A DNA stretch of 64,000 bases, taken from positions 310,001 to 374,000 of the forward strand of contig LJCX01000029.1 of the NCBI GenBank assembly GCA_001298545.1, in the 5' to 3' direction. The notes under the pieces were generated by a model that was not told the DNA's origin, searched no databases, and saw only the letters and a program-made list of their open reading frames with translations. A program made the position numbers and the translations under genes. Source of the stretch: Actinobacteria bacterium OV320. Its GTDB lineage: Bacteria; Actinomycetota; Actinomycetes; Streptomycetales; Streptomycetaceae. Shown here one piece after another: positions 41,201-49,734 of this stretch; positions within the stretch are counted from its first letter, which is position 1, and the number at the start of each line of letters is the position of its first letter.

Positions 41201-41614
41201 GTGACAGACCAGCCGCCGTCCCCTCCGCCGCCGCCGGGCTTCGGCCCGCCCCCGCCGCCGTACGCCCCACAGCACCCACAGCACCCGCAGCACTTCGCCC
41301 CGCAGTACGCCCCGCAGGCGGAGCCGCCGCCCGGTCCCGAGTTCCTCGGGGTCGACAAGCACAACTCGGTCGTCGTGGACGCGGCGGGCGTCGCCTTCGA
41401 GATGTACGACATCACGGTCGAGTTCCCCTGGCCCGAGGTGCGCAGCGTCCACTACAGGGCGAGCCCCAACGGCAAGGCCCTCATGGTCGCCGTGGTGCAC
41501 GTGGACGGCAGGGTCTACGAGTGCGTGGTGACGGCGAAGCCGAGGGAACGGCTGCAGGGCTGGTTCGCCCAACTGGCCTGGGTGCTGGGCCACTACCGGC
41601 CGGCGGGGTACTGA
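41201..41614 (+). CDS. Small PH-like hypothetical with proline-rich N-terminus
   Basis: 137 residues, GTG start. Residues 1-45 are proline/glutamine-rich (PPSPPPPPGFGPPPPPYAPQ). Residues about 48-137 form a small fold: VDKHNSVVVDAAGVAFEMY ... FPWPEVRSVHYRA ... MVAVVHVDGRVYECVVTAK ... GWFAQLAWVLGHY. The pattern (strand, W-x-E/D-[VI]-x-x-V, strand with D-R-x-Y, terminal W-x-x-Q-L-x-x-V-L-x-x-Y helix) parallels residues 118-192 of the protein at 34697, suggesting a shared domain. Function unknown. Confidence 0.72.
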   Translation: MTDQPPSPPPPPGFGPPPPPYAPQHPQHPQHFAPQYAPQAEPPPGPEFLGVDKHNSVVVDAAGVAFEMYDITVEFPWPEVRSVHYRASPNGKALMVAVVHVDGRVYECVVTAKPRERLQGWFAQLAWVLGHYRPAGY

Positions 41615-41648
41615 CGGGGCGCCAGTCGGCGGCCGCGCCGGACGTAGG

Positions 41649-41690
41649 GGAGGGTGCCGCCCACGGTCGTCCCGTGGAGCGACACCCTCC
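41649..41690. terminator. Compound hairpin between converging genes
   Basis: Outer arms GGAGGGTG (41649-41656) and CACCCTCC (41683-41690) enclose an inner stem CCACGG (41661-41666) / CCGTGG (41672-41677). It sits between the plus-strand PH-like gene and the minus-strand chitinase, ending about 40 nt before the chitinase stop. Confidence 0.65.
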
Positions 41691-41693
41691 GTC

Positions 41694-41717
41694 ACCGGCT
41701 ACCGGCTACCGGCTACC
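41694..41717. repeat. 7-bp tandem repeat ACCGGCT
   Basis: Three perfect consecutive copies of ACCGGCT plus a partial fourth, in the short stretch before the chitinase stop. A simple slippage-type repeat. Confidence 0.7.
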
Positions 41718-41731
41718 GCACCGCGCCGCCG

Positions 41732-43429
41732 CTACGGCAGCCCGTGCACATGCGGGCCCACGGCCGCCGACCACGCGTTGCCCGCCGACGCGTCCCAGTT
41801 CGTCGACCACGTCATCGCGCCCCGCAGTGCGGGATAGGTCTTCGACGGCTTGAAGGAGCCGCAGCCCGTGCCCTTGGTGAGGCAGTCCAGGGCGTTGTTG
41901 ACCACCGTCGGCGACACGTATCCGCTGCCCGCGCCGCTCGTCGAGGCCGGCAGCCCCAGGCCCACCTGGGACGGGTCCAGACCGCCCTCCAGCTGGATGC
42001 AGGCCAGCGCCGTCAGGAAGTCCACCGAGCCCTGGCTGTAGACCTTGCCGTCGCAGCCCAGCATCGAACCGCTGTTGTAGTACTGCATGTTGACGACCGT
42101 GAGGATGTCCTTCACGTTCAGCGCCGTCTGGAAGTAGCCGTTCGACGTCGACTGCATGTCGATCGTCTGCGGGGCCATCGTCAGGACGAGCCCGGAGCCC
42201 GCCTTCGACGACAGGGACCGCAGCGCCTGCGACATGTACGTCGCGTTCAGGCCGTTCTCCAGGTCGATGTCGACACCGTCGAACCCGTACGTCTGCATCA
42301 GCGAGTACACCGAGTTCGCGAAGTTCGTCGCGGACGTCGGGTCGCTCACCGAGACGGTGCCGTTCTGGCCGCCCACCGAGACGATGACCTTCTTGCCGGC
42401 CGCCTGCTTCGCCTTGATGTCCGCCTTGAACTGGTCCACCGTGTAGCCGCCCAGGCCCGCGGAGTCCAGGTTGAAGGTCACGGCGCCCGGCGTCGTCGTC
42501 GCGTCGGCGAAGGCCACGGCGATGATGTCGTACTGGGAGGAGACGGCCGAGATCTTCTGGACGGTCGCGCCGTTGTTGAAGTTCTGCCAGTAGCCGGTCA
42601 CGGCGTGCTTGGGCACGGTCCCGCCCCCGGTGCCGACCGCGGTCGTCGTGCCCGTGACCGCCGTGGACTTCACCGACTCGCCGGCCGCGTTGGTCGCCGT
42701 GACCTGGAAGCTGTACGACGTCGAGGCCGCGAGGCCGGTCACGGTCGCCGAGGTCCCGGTCACCGCCGTCACCTTCGTACCGCCGCGGTAGACGGAGTAG
42801 CCGGTCGCGCCGGAGACCGCGTTCCACGAGAGGGACACGGACGACGAGGTCGTGCCCGACACGGCCAGCCCGACCGGTGCGCCGGGCACCGTCGGGGCCG
42901 GGTCGCCGCCTCCGCCGCCGTCGGGGCCGTACACCGACACGTCGTCCGCGTAGTACGCCGCCTGGCCGTACCAGCCGTGCGTGTACACGGACACGGACGT
43001 GGTCGACGCGCCGGTGGTGAAGGTCGTCGACAGCTGCTTCCACGACGCCGAGTCCGGCGTCCAGGTCGACACGTCCGTCGTGCCGGTGCCGGTCACGCCC
43101 AGGTAGGTGTAGCCGCCCTGGACCCACGCGCTGAGTGTGTACGTCGAGTTGGGCTTCACGGCCACCGTCTGGGCGCACCGGGCGTTGTCCTGCCCCGCCG
43201 GGGTCGCCTTCAGCGCGGCCGCTCCCGCGTGCGCCGGCGAGGAGACGGTCGTACCGCTGCCCGCCGAACAGGTCCAGTTGGTCAGGCCGGACTCGAAGCC
43301 GGCGTTCCTCGCGTTGTTCAGGTCCACGGCGGACGCCTGAGCCGCGCCCGTCATGGACAGGGCGAGGGCGGCGGCGAGGACGCCCGCGGCTCCCGACCCG
43401 AGTCGTGTCGTTCGTTTCAGTGGGGACAT
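41732..43429 (-). CDS. Secreted GH18 chitinase with CBM and fibronectin III domains
   Basis: 565 residues from ATG 43429. Order: signal peptide (about 1-34, ending near AAQA), a carbohydrate-binding module (about 35-165, NAGFESGLTNWTCSAGSG...), an FN3 domain (about 180-262, APVGLAVSGTTSSSVSLSW), and a GH18 catalytic barrel (about 275-565) with the D-x-x-D-x-D-x-E motif in GFDGVDIDLENG (about 380-387). It hydrolyses chitin outside the cell. This architecture is characteristic of streptomycete family 18 chitinases. The promoter contains a DasR-type operator, so repression by N-acetylglucosamine-related signalling is expected. Confidence 0.95.
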   Translation of the reverse strand: MSPLKRTTRLGSGAAGVLAAALALSMTGAAQASAVDLNNARNAGFESGLTNWTCSAGSGTTVSSPAHAGAAALKATPAGQDNARCAQTVAVKPNSTYTLSAWVQGGYTYLGVTGTGTTDVSTWTPDSASWKQLSTTFTTGASTTSVSVYTHGWYGQAAYYADDVSVYGPDGGGGGDPAPTVPGAPVGLAVSGTTSSSVSLSWNAVSGATGYSVYRGGTKVTAVTGTSATVTGLAASTSYSFQVTATNAAGESVKSTAVTGTTTAVGTGGGTVPKHAVTGYWQNFNNGATVQKISAVSSQYDIIAVAFADATTTPGAVTFNLDSAGLGGYTVDQFKADIKAKQAAGKKVIVSVGGQNGTVSVSDPTSATNFANSVYSLMQTYGFDGVDIDLENGLNATYMSQALRSLSSKAGSGLVLTMAPQTIDMQSTSNGYFQTALNVKDILTVVNMQYYNSGSMLGCDGKVYSQGSVDFLTALACIQLEGGLDPSQVGLGLPASTSGAGSGYVSPTVVNNALDCLTKGTGCGSFKPSKTYPALRGAMTWSTNWDASAGNAWSAAVGPHVHGLP

Positions 43430-43438
43430 GACAGTAAG

Positions 43439-43464
43439 TTGGTCCAGACCAATTCCGTTGTCAA
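43439..43464 (-). promoter_or_regulatory. DasR-type operator (dre) within the chitinase promoter
   Basis: TTGGTCCAGACCAA (43439-43452) has 6-bp perfect arms. It differs from the published TGGTCTAGACCA core of DasR response elements at one base. On the minus strand TTGACA (43464-43459) is a perfect -35 element, with the operator lying in the promoter spacer before a weak -10 near the ATG. No ribosome site is clear, so a short leader is likely. Confidence 0.8.
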
Positions 43465-43679
43465 GAGGTCCGGCCGTGGAGGGCCGGTGGAGGAGGCGCG
43501 TGCGTAACCTGCCCCGATTTGACGGGACTTGCGCGAAGAAGAGTTGCTTGGCAGCCGGGGAAAGCTGTTCTCCGGCCACAGAGGCGTGGATACAGTGCTG
43601 AGGTAGTCACGCAATGAAGTCACCCCGGTGCACCGGAGTAACGCCGGTGGGCCGGACCGCGGGAATCGGGGAGCTGCGC

Positions 43680-44552
43680 GTGCCAACAGCCATTGCCGTG
43701 ACCGGAGCCGACCTGGCGCTGCCGCCGCAGGACGAGCGCACCCTGCCCGCCACCGTTCTCGCCGACCTCGACCGACAGCCGCTCGACGGTGCCCTCGCCG
43801 CCGTCCAGGCCCTCGTCGATCAGTACGGACACGTGATCGTCGTGTACTCGCGGTCCGTCCCCGCCGCCGTCGAGCAGCGGCTGCACACCATCCGCTCCCT
43901 CCTGGAGAGCGACCGCATCGCGCTCTTCCGCCCCGACCTTCCGCCGCTCGCGACGGCCGTCCTCGCCCGCCAGCTGCGTCAGCTGGCCTCCTGCGACCTC
44001 GGCCCCGGCGTCCTCGCCTCCGCGGGCCGGCTGCTCACCCACTACCTCCACGCGGGCGCGCTGCTCGGCTCGGTCGCCCGCCTGGACCGGGTGCCCGTGG
44101 TCGGCCTGACGTCGCATGCCAGGTCATGGGTTCCGGGTAGTCAGTTCGGTGTGCTCGCCCACCCGCAGCCGGAACTGGTCAAGGCCACCCCCGAAACAGT
44201 GCTGCCCGGACCGGAGTTCGGTACCTGGCTGCTCGTCGCCCGCGGACAGCTGCAGTCCGACTGGGTCACCGACGTCCTCGCCCCCGCCTGGAAGGTCCAG
44301 GGGCTGCGCGAGACGCACCTGCCCGCCGAGTCCGCCGACTGGTGGGGCACCGGCAAGGCGATCGAGTTCTGCGCCTACCTGCCCGACCTGTCGGTCCTCT
44401 ACCAGCTGGTCACCTCCGTGCGGCAGAGCGTCTGCCACTGGTGCGGCATCGACGTCATCGGCGACCGCTGCGTCTTCTGCTCCGCGACCCCGCCGCCCGC
44501 CTCCGACCTCACCGCCCGCCCCGCCGCCCGCGCGCTCACCGCGGGCGACTGA
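43680..44552 (+). CDS. Hypothetical with C-terminal zinc ribbon, first gene of the Tad locus
   Basis: 290 residues from GTG 43680, chosen because GGGGAG sits 6 nt upstream; an ATG at 43614 in frame has no ribosome site. No named family is recognised. N-terminal half looks like a Rossmann-type alpha/beta domain (GADLALPPQDERTLPATVLADLDRQPL). The C-terminus has a four-cysteine ribbon, CHWCGIDVIGDRCVFC (about 262-277). It is in line with the Tad genes (101 nt to cpaB-like gene) and is probably part of the operon. Confidence 0.75.
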   Translation: MPTAIAVTGADLALPPQDERTLPATVLADLDRQPLDGALAAVQALVDQYGHVIVVYSRSVPAAVEQRLHTIRSLLESDRIALFRPDLPPLATAVLARQLRQLASCDLGPGVLASAGRLLTHYLHAGALLGSVARLDRVPVVGLTSHARSWVPGSQFGVLAHPQPELVKATPETVLPGPEFGTWLLVARGQLQSDWVTDVLAPAWKVQGLRETHLPAESADWWGTGKAIEFCAYLPDLSVLYQLVTSVRQSVCHWCGIDVIGDRCVFCSATPPPASDLTARPAARALTAGD

Positions 44553-44653
44553 ACCAGCCCGACCAGCCCCACCAGCCGGACCTGCTCGACCAGCCCGACC
44601 CGCACGCCCGTTCCCGTCCGCTCGACCCGACCCCCAACGAGGTTGCACGGTTC

Positions 44654-45361
44654 ATGAACTCCCGTCAGCGCCGCGGCGTGATTCTCCTGCTCCTGTCGAT
44701 CCTGTGCGCCCTCGGCGCGTTCGCCGGCGTCCTGTCCGTCATCGACGACGTGAAGTCCAAGGTCGGCCCCGAGGTCACGGCGTACGAGCTGCGCTCCGAC
44801 GTGGCGCCCTACACCACCCTGAACGCGGGCCAGTTCAAGAGGATCGAGATGCCGGAGCGCTGGCTGTCGGAGAACGCGGTCACCGACCTCGCCGCCATCC
44901 GCGGCAAGATCGCCGTGACGACGCTGAAGAAGGGCTCCCTGCTCCAGAGCGACATGATCGTCGACCAGCCCGCCCTCCAGCCGGGCCAGCAGGAGGTCGC
45001 CATCATGATCGACGCGGCCACCGGCGTCGCCGGCAAGATCACCCCGGGGTCGTCCGTCAACGTGTACGCCACCTTCGAGGGTGCCCGGGAGAGCGATCCC
45101 GACCAGTCGAAGATCATCGTCACCAACGCCCGGGTCCTCGACGTGGGCGAGCTGACCGCCCTCGAGCCGGACGAGAACAACCGCAGCCAGTCGCCCACCG
45201 ACGCGGTCCCCATCACCTTCGCGCTGTCCACGCTCGACGCCCAGCGCATCACGTACGCCGAGTCCTTCGCCAAGCGCGTCCGCCTCGCCCTCGTCGCGCC
45301 CGGCGGCGACACCACGGTCCCCGACCAGGACCGTACCTACGAACTCGTCACGGACAAGTGA
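44654..45361 (+). CDS. cpaB: CpaB/RcpC-like pilus assembly protein
   Basis: 235 residues with one N-terminal membrane segment (about 8-30, VILLLLSILCALGAFAGVLSVI) and then a SAF-type domain (VTAYELRSDVAPYTTLNAGQFKRIEMP; KIAVTTLKKGSLLQSDMIV). In Tad systems CpaB/RcpC acts at the membrane in pilus assembly or pilin modification. Located 14 bp before the CpaE-like gene. A degenerate repeat tract (CCAGCCCGACC type) lies just upstream in the gap with the zinc-ribbon gene. Confidence 0.85.
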   Translation: MNSRQRRGVILLLLSILCALGAFAGVLSVIDDVKSKVGPEVTAYELRSDVAPYTTLNAGQFKRIEMPERWLSENAVTDLAAIRGKIAVTTLKKGSLLQSDMIVDQPALQPGQQEVAIMIDAATGVAGKITPGSSVNVYATFEGARESDPDQSKIIVTNARVLDVGELTALEPDENNRSQSPTDAVPITFALSTLDAQRITYAESFAKRVRLALVAPGGDTTVPDQDRTYELVTDK

Positions 45362-45374
45362 GAGGCCGCCGCCC

Positions 45375-46631
45375 ATGCCCACGAGGATCCTCCCGGCCGT
45401 CGGCGACGCGGACGCGGTCCGTTCCCTCACCACCCTGCTCAGCCAGCTCCCGGACGCCGAACCGGTCGCCCCGGTCTCCGACTCCACCCAGCTCGTGGAC
45501 ACCCTGGCCCGGCTCGCCGCCGAGTCGGTCGACGAACTGCCCGAGGTCGTCGTCGTCCACGAACGCATCGGCCCCGTACCGGCGCTGGAGCTGGTCCGGG
45601 AGGTCGCCCTGCGGTTTCCCGCGGTCGGCGTCATCCTCGTCACCACCGACGTGGGGCCCGGCCTGTTCGCCGCCGCCATGGACTCCGGCGCCCGCGGCCT
45701 GGTCACCCTCCCGCTGAGCTACGAGGACCTCGCCAACCGCGTCCAGGCCGTCGCCCAGTGGTCGGTCGGCGTACGGCGCCATCTCGGCCACGGGGCCGAC
45801 GTGTTCACCGGCGTCGGCGGCACCGTCGTCACCGTCAGCGGCGCCAAGGGAGGCGTGGGCACCACTCTCACGGCCGTACAGCTGGCCCTCGCCGCGCAGG
45901 CGTCCGGCCGTCCCACCGCCCTCGTCGACCTCGACCTCCAGTCCGGTGACGTCGCCTCCTACCTGGACGTCCAGTTCCGCCGCTCGGTCGTCGACCTGGC
46001 CGCCATCACGGACATCTCGCCCCGCATCCTCGCCGAGGCCGTCTTCCGGCACGACACCGGCGTGGCCCTCCTCCTCGCCCCCGCCGAGGGCGAACGCGGC
46101 GAGGAGGTCACCGACCGCGCCGCCCGCCAGATCATCGGCGCCCTGCGCTCCCGCTACGAGGTCGTCGTCGTCGACTGCGGCGCCCAGCTGAGCGGCGCGG
46201 GCGCGGCCGCCGTCGAACTGGCCGAGCGGGCCCTGCTCGTCACCACCCCCGACGTGGTCGCCGTCCGCGGCGCCAAACGCACCGTCCGCATGTGGGACCG
46301 GCTCCAGATCCGCAAGGCCGAGGAGACGACCGTCGTCGTCAACCGCCACACCCGGAGCACGGAGATCCAGCCCCCGCTCATCCAGAAGATCACCGGCACG
46401 GCGATCGCCGCGACCACGGTCCCCGCCAACTTCCGGGAACTCCAGGCCGCGGTCGACGCCGGCCGGGTGCACGCCCTCGACGGCAAGGGCGCCGTCCGGC
46501 AGGCCCTGTGGGCCCTCGCGGCGGAACTGGGGCTGGTCAAGGCGCCGGAGACCGCCCTCGTGCGCAGGGCGGGCGGCCGGGCGCGCGGTGGGGACCGGGG
46601 CGCGGCCGGGTTCCGGCGGCGGAGGGAGTGA
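45375..46631 (+). CDS. cpaE: CpaE/TadZ-like ATPase (pseudo-receiver plus MinD/ParA ATPase)
   Basis: 418 residues. About 1-130 is a receiver-like domain (VVVVHERIGPVPALELVREVALRFP; VILVTTDVGPGLFAAAMDSG). The ATPase starts near residue 153: VVTVSGAKGGVGTTLTAVQLALAA is the deviant Walker A, VDLDLQSGDVASYLDV and DYCG-type VVDCGAQLS the others. TadZ/CpaE localises the pilus machine. Followed after 5 bp by a TadE-like gene. C-terminal tail is basic. Confidence 0.88.
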   Translation: MPTRILPAVGDADAVRSLTTLLSQLPDAEPVAPVSDSTQLVDTLARLAAESVDELPEVVVVHERIGPVPALELVREVALRFPAVGVILVTTDVGPGLFAAAMDSGARGLVTLPLSYEDLANRVQAVAQWSVGVRRHLGHGADVFTGVGGTVVTVSGAKGGVGTTLTAVQLALAAQASGRPTALVDLDLQSGDVASYLDVQFRRSVVDLAAITDISPRILAEAVFRHDTGVALLLAPAEGERGEEVTDRAARQIIGALRSRYEVVVVDCGAQLSGAGAAAVELAERALLVTTPDVVAVRGAKRTVRMWDRLQIRKAEETTVVVNRHTRSTEIQPPLIQKITGTAIAATTVPANFRELQAAVDAGRVHALDGKGAVRQALWALAAELGLVKAPETALVRRAGGRARGGDRGAAGFRRRRE

Positions 46632-46636
46632 ACGGC

Positions 46637-47020
46637 ATGTGGGGACACAGGGCACGCGACCGGGGCCAGGTCACCATCGAGTTCCTCGGCATGACACCGC
46701 TGATCATCGTGACCTTGGTGGTGGTGTGGCAGTTCGTCCTCGTGGGGTACACGTTCACGCTCGCGGGGAATGCTGCCGACGAGGCGGTGCGGGCGGGGAC
46801 GGCGGCCCCTCCGGGGGAGCGGCTCGCGGCATGCCGACAGGCGGGCCTGGAAAAGCTCGGGGACGCGTGGAAGGGGAACGCCGTGGTCGATTGCGGCGGC
46901 AGCGGCTATGTCACGGCGGACGTCTCCCTCAAGGTCCCGGTCCTGTTCCCCGGCACCATCGACTTCCCGTTCACGGTGCACGGGCACGCGGGCGCCGTCG
47001 AGGAAGAGGACGGCGACTGA
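46637..47020 (+). CDS. TadE-like minor pilin protein
   Basis: 127 residues. The motif RDRGQVTIEFLGMTPLIIVTLVVVWQFVL is a prepilin-like G|Q cleavage site followed by a helix with Glu at position 5. The exterior part holds CRQAGL and VDCGG cysteines. It is 5 bp after the CpaE-like gene and 1 bp before a second TadE gene. In Tad systems TadE/TadF are pseudopilins processed by the prepilin peptidase. Confidence 0.85.
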   Translation: MWGHRARDRGQVTIEFLGMTPLIIVTLVVVWQFVLVGYTFTLAGNAADEAVRAGTAAPPGERLAACRQAGLEKLGDAWKGNAVVDCGGSGYVTADVSLKVPVLFPGTIDFPFTVHGHAGAVEEEDGD

Positions 47021-47021
47021 G

Positions 47022-47411
47022 ATGGCCCACGGACGCCGCTCCCGAGAAGGGGCACGCTCGCGAGAAGGGGCACGCTCCCGCGACCGGGGCCAAGTGGCCC
47101 TGGAGTACCTGGGGTTCCTGCCTCTCCTGTTGCTGGTCGCGCTCGGGGCCGTACAGCTCGGCCTGATCGCCTACGCGGCACAGCAGGCGGGCACGGCCGC
47201 CCGCACCGGGGCCCGCAGCGCCTCCCTCGACGAGGACTACGGCGCCGACTGCGCGCAGGCGGTGAGCAGTTGGCTGGACGTGAGCTGCAGCGCGGCCGGC
47301 CTGGGCGACGAGGTCCGGGTCACCTCCACCGTCACCATCCCGTCCGTCATTCCCGGCATCGGGGACTTCGGCCAGGCCCACAAGACGGCCACGATGCCGG
47401 TCGACCACTGA
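47022..47411 (+). CDS. TadE-like minor pilin protein, second copy
   Basis: 129 residues. Basic N-terminus with a duplicated GARSRE.. pattern, then RDRGQVALEYLGFLPLLLLVALGAVQLGLIAYAAQQ: again G|Q site plus Glu5 and hydrophobic helix. It separates by one base from the preceding gene. Two cysteines (DCAQAV, SCSAAG). Paralogue of the preceding TadE in type but with little overall identity. Confidence 0.85.
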   Translation: MAHGRRSREGARSREGARSRDRGQVALEYLGFLPLLLLVALGAVQLGLIAYAAQQAGTAARTGARSASLDEDYGADCAQAVSSWLDVSCSAAGLGDEVRVTSTVTIPSVIPGIGDFGQAHKTATMPVDH

Positions 47412-47427
47412 GGGAAGGGCATCCGAC

Positions 47428-48765
47428 ATGAGCCTGCGGGCACGCATCACCTCCCCCGAGGAGAACGGCGGCCGGGGCGAGGACGGCCACCTGGTGACCT
47501 CCTACCGCGCCAAGCTGCTGGAGGAGATCGACCTCGCCGAGATGAGCTCGCTGGCCGCCGCCGAGCGCCGGGCGCGGCTGGAGCGGGTCCTGGGACACAT
47601 CATCAGCCGCGAGGGCCCCGTCCTGTCCACGGGGGAACGCTCACAGCTGATCCGCCGGGTGGTCGACGAGGCACTGGGCCTGGGCATCCTGGAGCCGCTC
47701 CTCGAGGACGCGTCGATCACCGAGATCATGGTGAACGGCCCCGACGCGATCTTCGTCGAACGGGGCGGCAGGGTGGAACAACTCCCCATCCGCTTCGCGT
47801 CGAACGACCAGCTGATGCAGACGATCGAACGGATCGTCTCCACCGTCAACCGCCGCGTCGACGAGACGAACCCGATGGTCGACGCGCGGCTGCCGTCGGG
47901 CGAGCGGGTCAACGTCATCATCCCCCCGCTGTCGCTGACCGGCCCCACCCTCACCATCCGCCGCTTCCCACGGTCCTTCACCCTCCACGAACTGATCGGC
48001 TTCGGCTCGCTGGACGAGCAGATGCTGTACCTGCTGGCGGGCCTCGTACAGGCCAAGTTCAACGTGATCGTCTCGGGCGCGACGGGCACCGGCAAGACGA
48101 CGTTGCTGAACGCGCTCTCCGGCCTGATCCCGGACGGCGAACGCATCATCACCATCGAGGACTCGGCGGAGCTCCAGCTCCAGCAGTCGCATGTGATCCG
48201 CCTGGAGTCCCGGCCCCCGAACGTCGAGGGCAACGGCCGCATCACCATCCGCGACCTGGTCCGCAACTCCCTGCGGATGCGCCCGGACCGGATCGTGGTC
48301 GGCGAGGTCCGGGGCGGCGAGTCGCTCGACATGCTCCAGGCGATGTCGACCGGCCACGACGGCTCCCTGGCCACGGTCCACGCCAACAGCGCGGAGGACG
48401 CCCTGATGCGCCTCCAGACCCTCGCGTCGATGTCGGACGTCGAGATCCCCTTCATCGCGCTGCACGACCAGATCAACAGCGCGGTGGACGTCGTCGTCCA
48501 GCTCACCCGCTTCGCCGACGGCGCCCGCCGCATCACCGAGATAGCCGTGCTCGACAGCCACGGCGGAGAGCCGTACCGGCTGGCGACGATCGCCCGCTTC
48601 AACGCCCAGCCGATGGCCGCCGACGGCCGCGTCTACGGCGCCTTCGAGTACTTCCCCCTCCCACGCCGCACCGCGGACCGCCTGTACATGGCGAGCCAGC
48701 CGATCCCGCAGGCGTTCGGGGTGGCGCGCGCGGCACACGAACTGACGACAAGGGAAGCCCGGTAA
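47428..48765 (+). CDS. tadA: TadA/CpaF secretion ATPase
   Basis: 445 residues. Type II/IV secretion ATPase: SGATGTGKTTLLNALSG (Walker A, about residues 216-230), ITIEDSAELQLQ, RMRPDRIVVGEVRGGESLDMLQAMSTGHDGSLATVHANS (ASP/His boxes). N-terminal half has the CpaF-type all-helical and PAS-like domains (SLGILEPLLEDASITEIMVNG). Drives Flp pilus extension and/or retraction. Six bp from tadB. Confidence 0.95.
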   Translation: MSLRARITSPEENGGRGEDGHLVTSYRAKLLEEIDLAEMSSLAAAERRARLERVLGHIISREGPVLSTGERSQLIRRVVDEALGLGILEPLLEDASITEIMVNGPDAIFVERGGRVEQLPIRFASNDQLMQTIERIVSTVNRRVDETNPMVDARLPSGERVNVIIPPLSLTGPTLTIRRFPRSFTLHELIGFGSLDEQMLYLLAGLVQAKFNVIVSGATGTGKTTLLNALSGLIPDGERIITIEDSAELQLQQSHVIRLESRPPNVEGNGRITIRDLVRNSLRMRPDRIVVGEVRGGESLDMLQAMSTGHDGSLATVHANSAEDALMRLQTLASMSDVEIPFIALHDQINSAVDVVVQLTRFADGARRITEIAVLDSHGGEPYRLATIARFNAQPMAADGRVYGAFEYFPLPRRTADRLYMASQPIPQAFGVARAAHELTTREAR

Positions 48766-48770
48766 CGCTG

Positions 48771-49715
48771 ATGGAGCTCGAGACCCTGATCACCCTCACC
48801 ACCGGCGGAACCGTCCTGACCTGCGCCCTGGCCGTCGCGGGCCTGCACGCGTACGCACGCGGCCGGGCTCAGCGGGCGGAGCTGGTGGAGCGCCTCTCCT
48901 ACACCGGCCGGCTTCCCGGCACCGGCCGCCGACGCCGCTTCCGTACCCTGGACCGACGACTGCGCCGTACGAGGACGGGCCGCAGGCTGGAGCTGAAACT
49001 GGCGGCGACCGGCCTGGACGTGACCCCCGGCGAGTTCTTCGCCTACATGCTGGCGGCGGTGGCCGGCCTGTGGCTGATCGGCCAGGCCACCCTGGCCCCC
49101 TTCTTCGGCCCGATCGCCGGCCTCCTCGGCGTCTGGGCGGCCTGGCAGTTCCTCAACTGGCAACGCCAGAAGCGCATCGAGAAGTTCATCAACCAACTCC
49201 CCGAACTGGCCCGCATCCTGGCCAACGCGACCCACGCGGGCCTGGCGCTGCGCACCGCGATCGGCATGGCGGCCGAGGAACTGGAGGCCCCGGCGGGCGA
49301 GGAACTCGCCAAGGTGGCGAACCAGTTGGCGGTGGGTCACTCCATGGACGACGCCCTGGGCGAACTCGCCGACCGGCTCCCCTCCCGCGAACTGGTCGTC
49401 CTCGTCACCACCCTGGTCCTCTCCAACCGGGCCGGCGGCCAGGTCGTCGGCGCCCTGCGCAACCTCACGGAGACGCTGGAGGAACGCAAGGAGACCCGGC
49501 GCGAGGTCCGCACCCAGCTGTCGCAGGTGAACATGACGTCCTACGCGGTGCCCGCGCTGGGGATCGGGGCGTTGTTCCTCATGAACAGCGTCGAGGACGG
49601 AACGCTGGACCGCATGACGGGCTCGGCCGTCGGCCAGGCCTGCGTGATCATCGCGTTCGGCCTCTACGCGGTCGGCTTCGTCCTCATCCGCCGCATGTCC
49701 CGTATCGACGTCTGA
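48771..49715 (+). CDS. tadB: TadB inner-membrane platform protein (GspF-like)
   Basis: 314 residues with membrane helices near the N-terminus (about 5-25), at about 95-130 and in the C-terminal part. The T2SSF domain is represented by INQLPELARILANATHAGLALRTAIGMAAEEL and the conserved LSNRAGGQVVGALRNLTETLEERKETRREVRTQLSQVNMTSYAVP. Works with TadC as the pilus platform. Confidence 0.88.
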   Translation: MELETLITLTTGGTVLTCALAVAGLHAYARGRAQRAELVERLSYTGRLPGTGRRRRFRTLDRRLRRTRTGRRLELKLAATGLDVTPGEFFAYMLAAVAGLWLIGQATLAPFFGPIAGLLGVWAAWQFLNWQRQKRIEKFINQLPELARILANATHAGLALRTAIGMAAEELEAPAGEELAKVANQLAVGHSMDDALGELADRLPSRELVVLVTTLVLSNRAGGQVVGALRNLTETLEERKETRREVRTQLSQVNMTSYAVPALGIGALFLMNSVEDGTLDRMTGSAVGQACVIIAFGLYAVGFVLIRRMSRIDV

Positions 49716-49734
49716 GCAGGAGGTGGCGTAGGAG

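Noticed and set aside
39896..41614. Long open frame spanning the sigma gene on the opposite strand and the PH-like gene
   Set aside because: Upstream part is arginine/serine/proline-rich nonsense opposite a clear sigma factor; the true start is GTG 41201.
43614..43682. ATG 43614 as the start of the first Tad-locus gene
   Set aside because: No ribosome site; GTG 43680 has GGGGAG at proper spacing and a better N-terminus. The upstream choice is not excluded.
44553..44653. A small gene or CRISPR-like array in the CCAGCCCGACC repeats before cpaB
   Set aside because: Repeats are short, irregular and have no constant spacer; no translated product is plausible. It is only degenerate low-complexity DNA.
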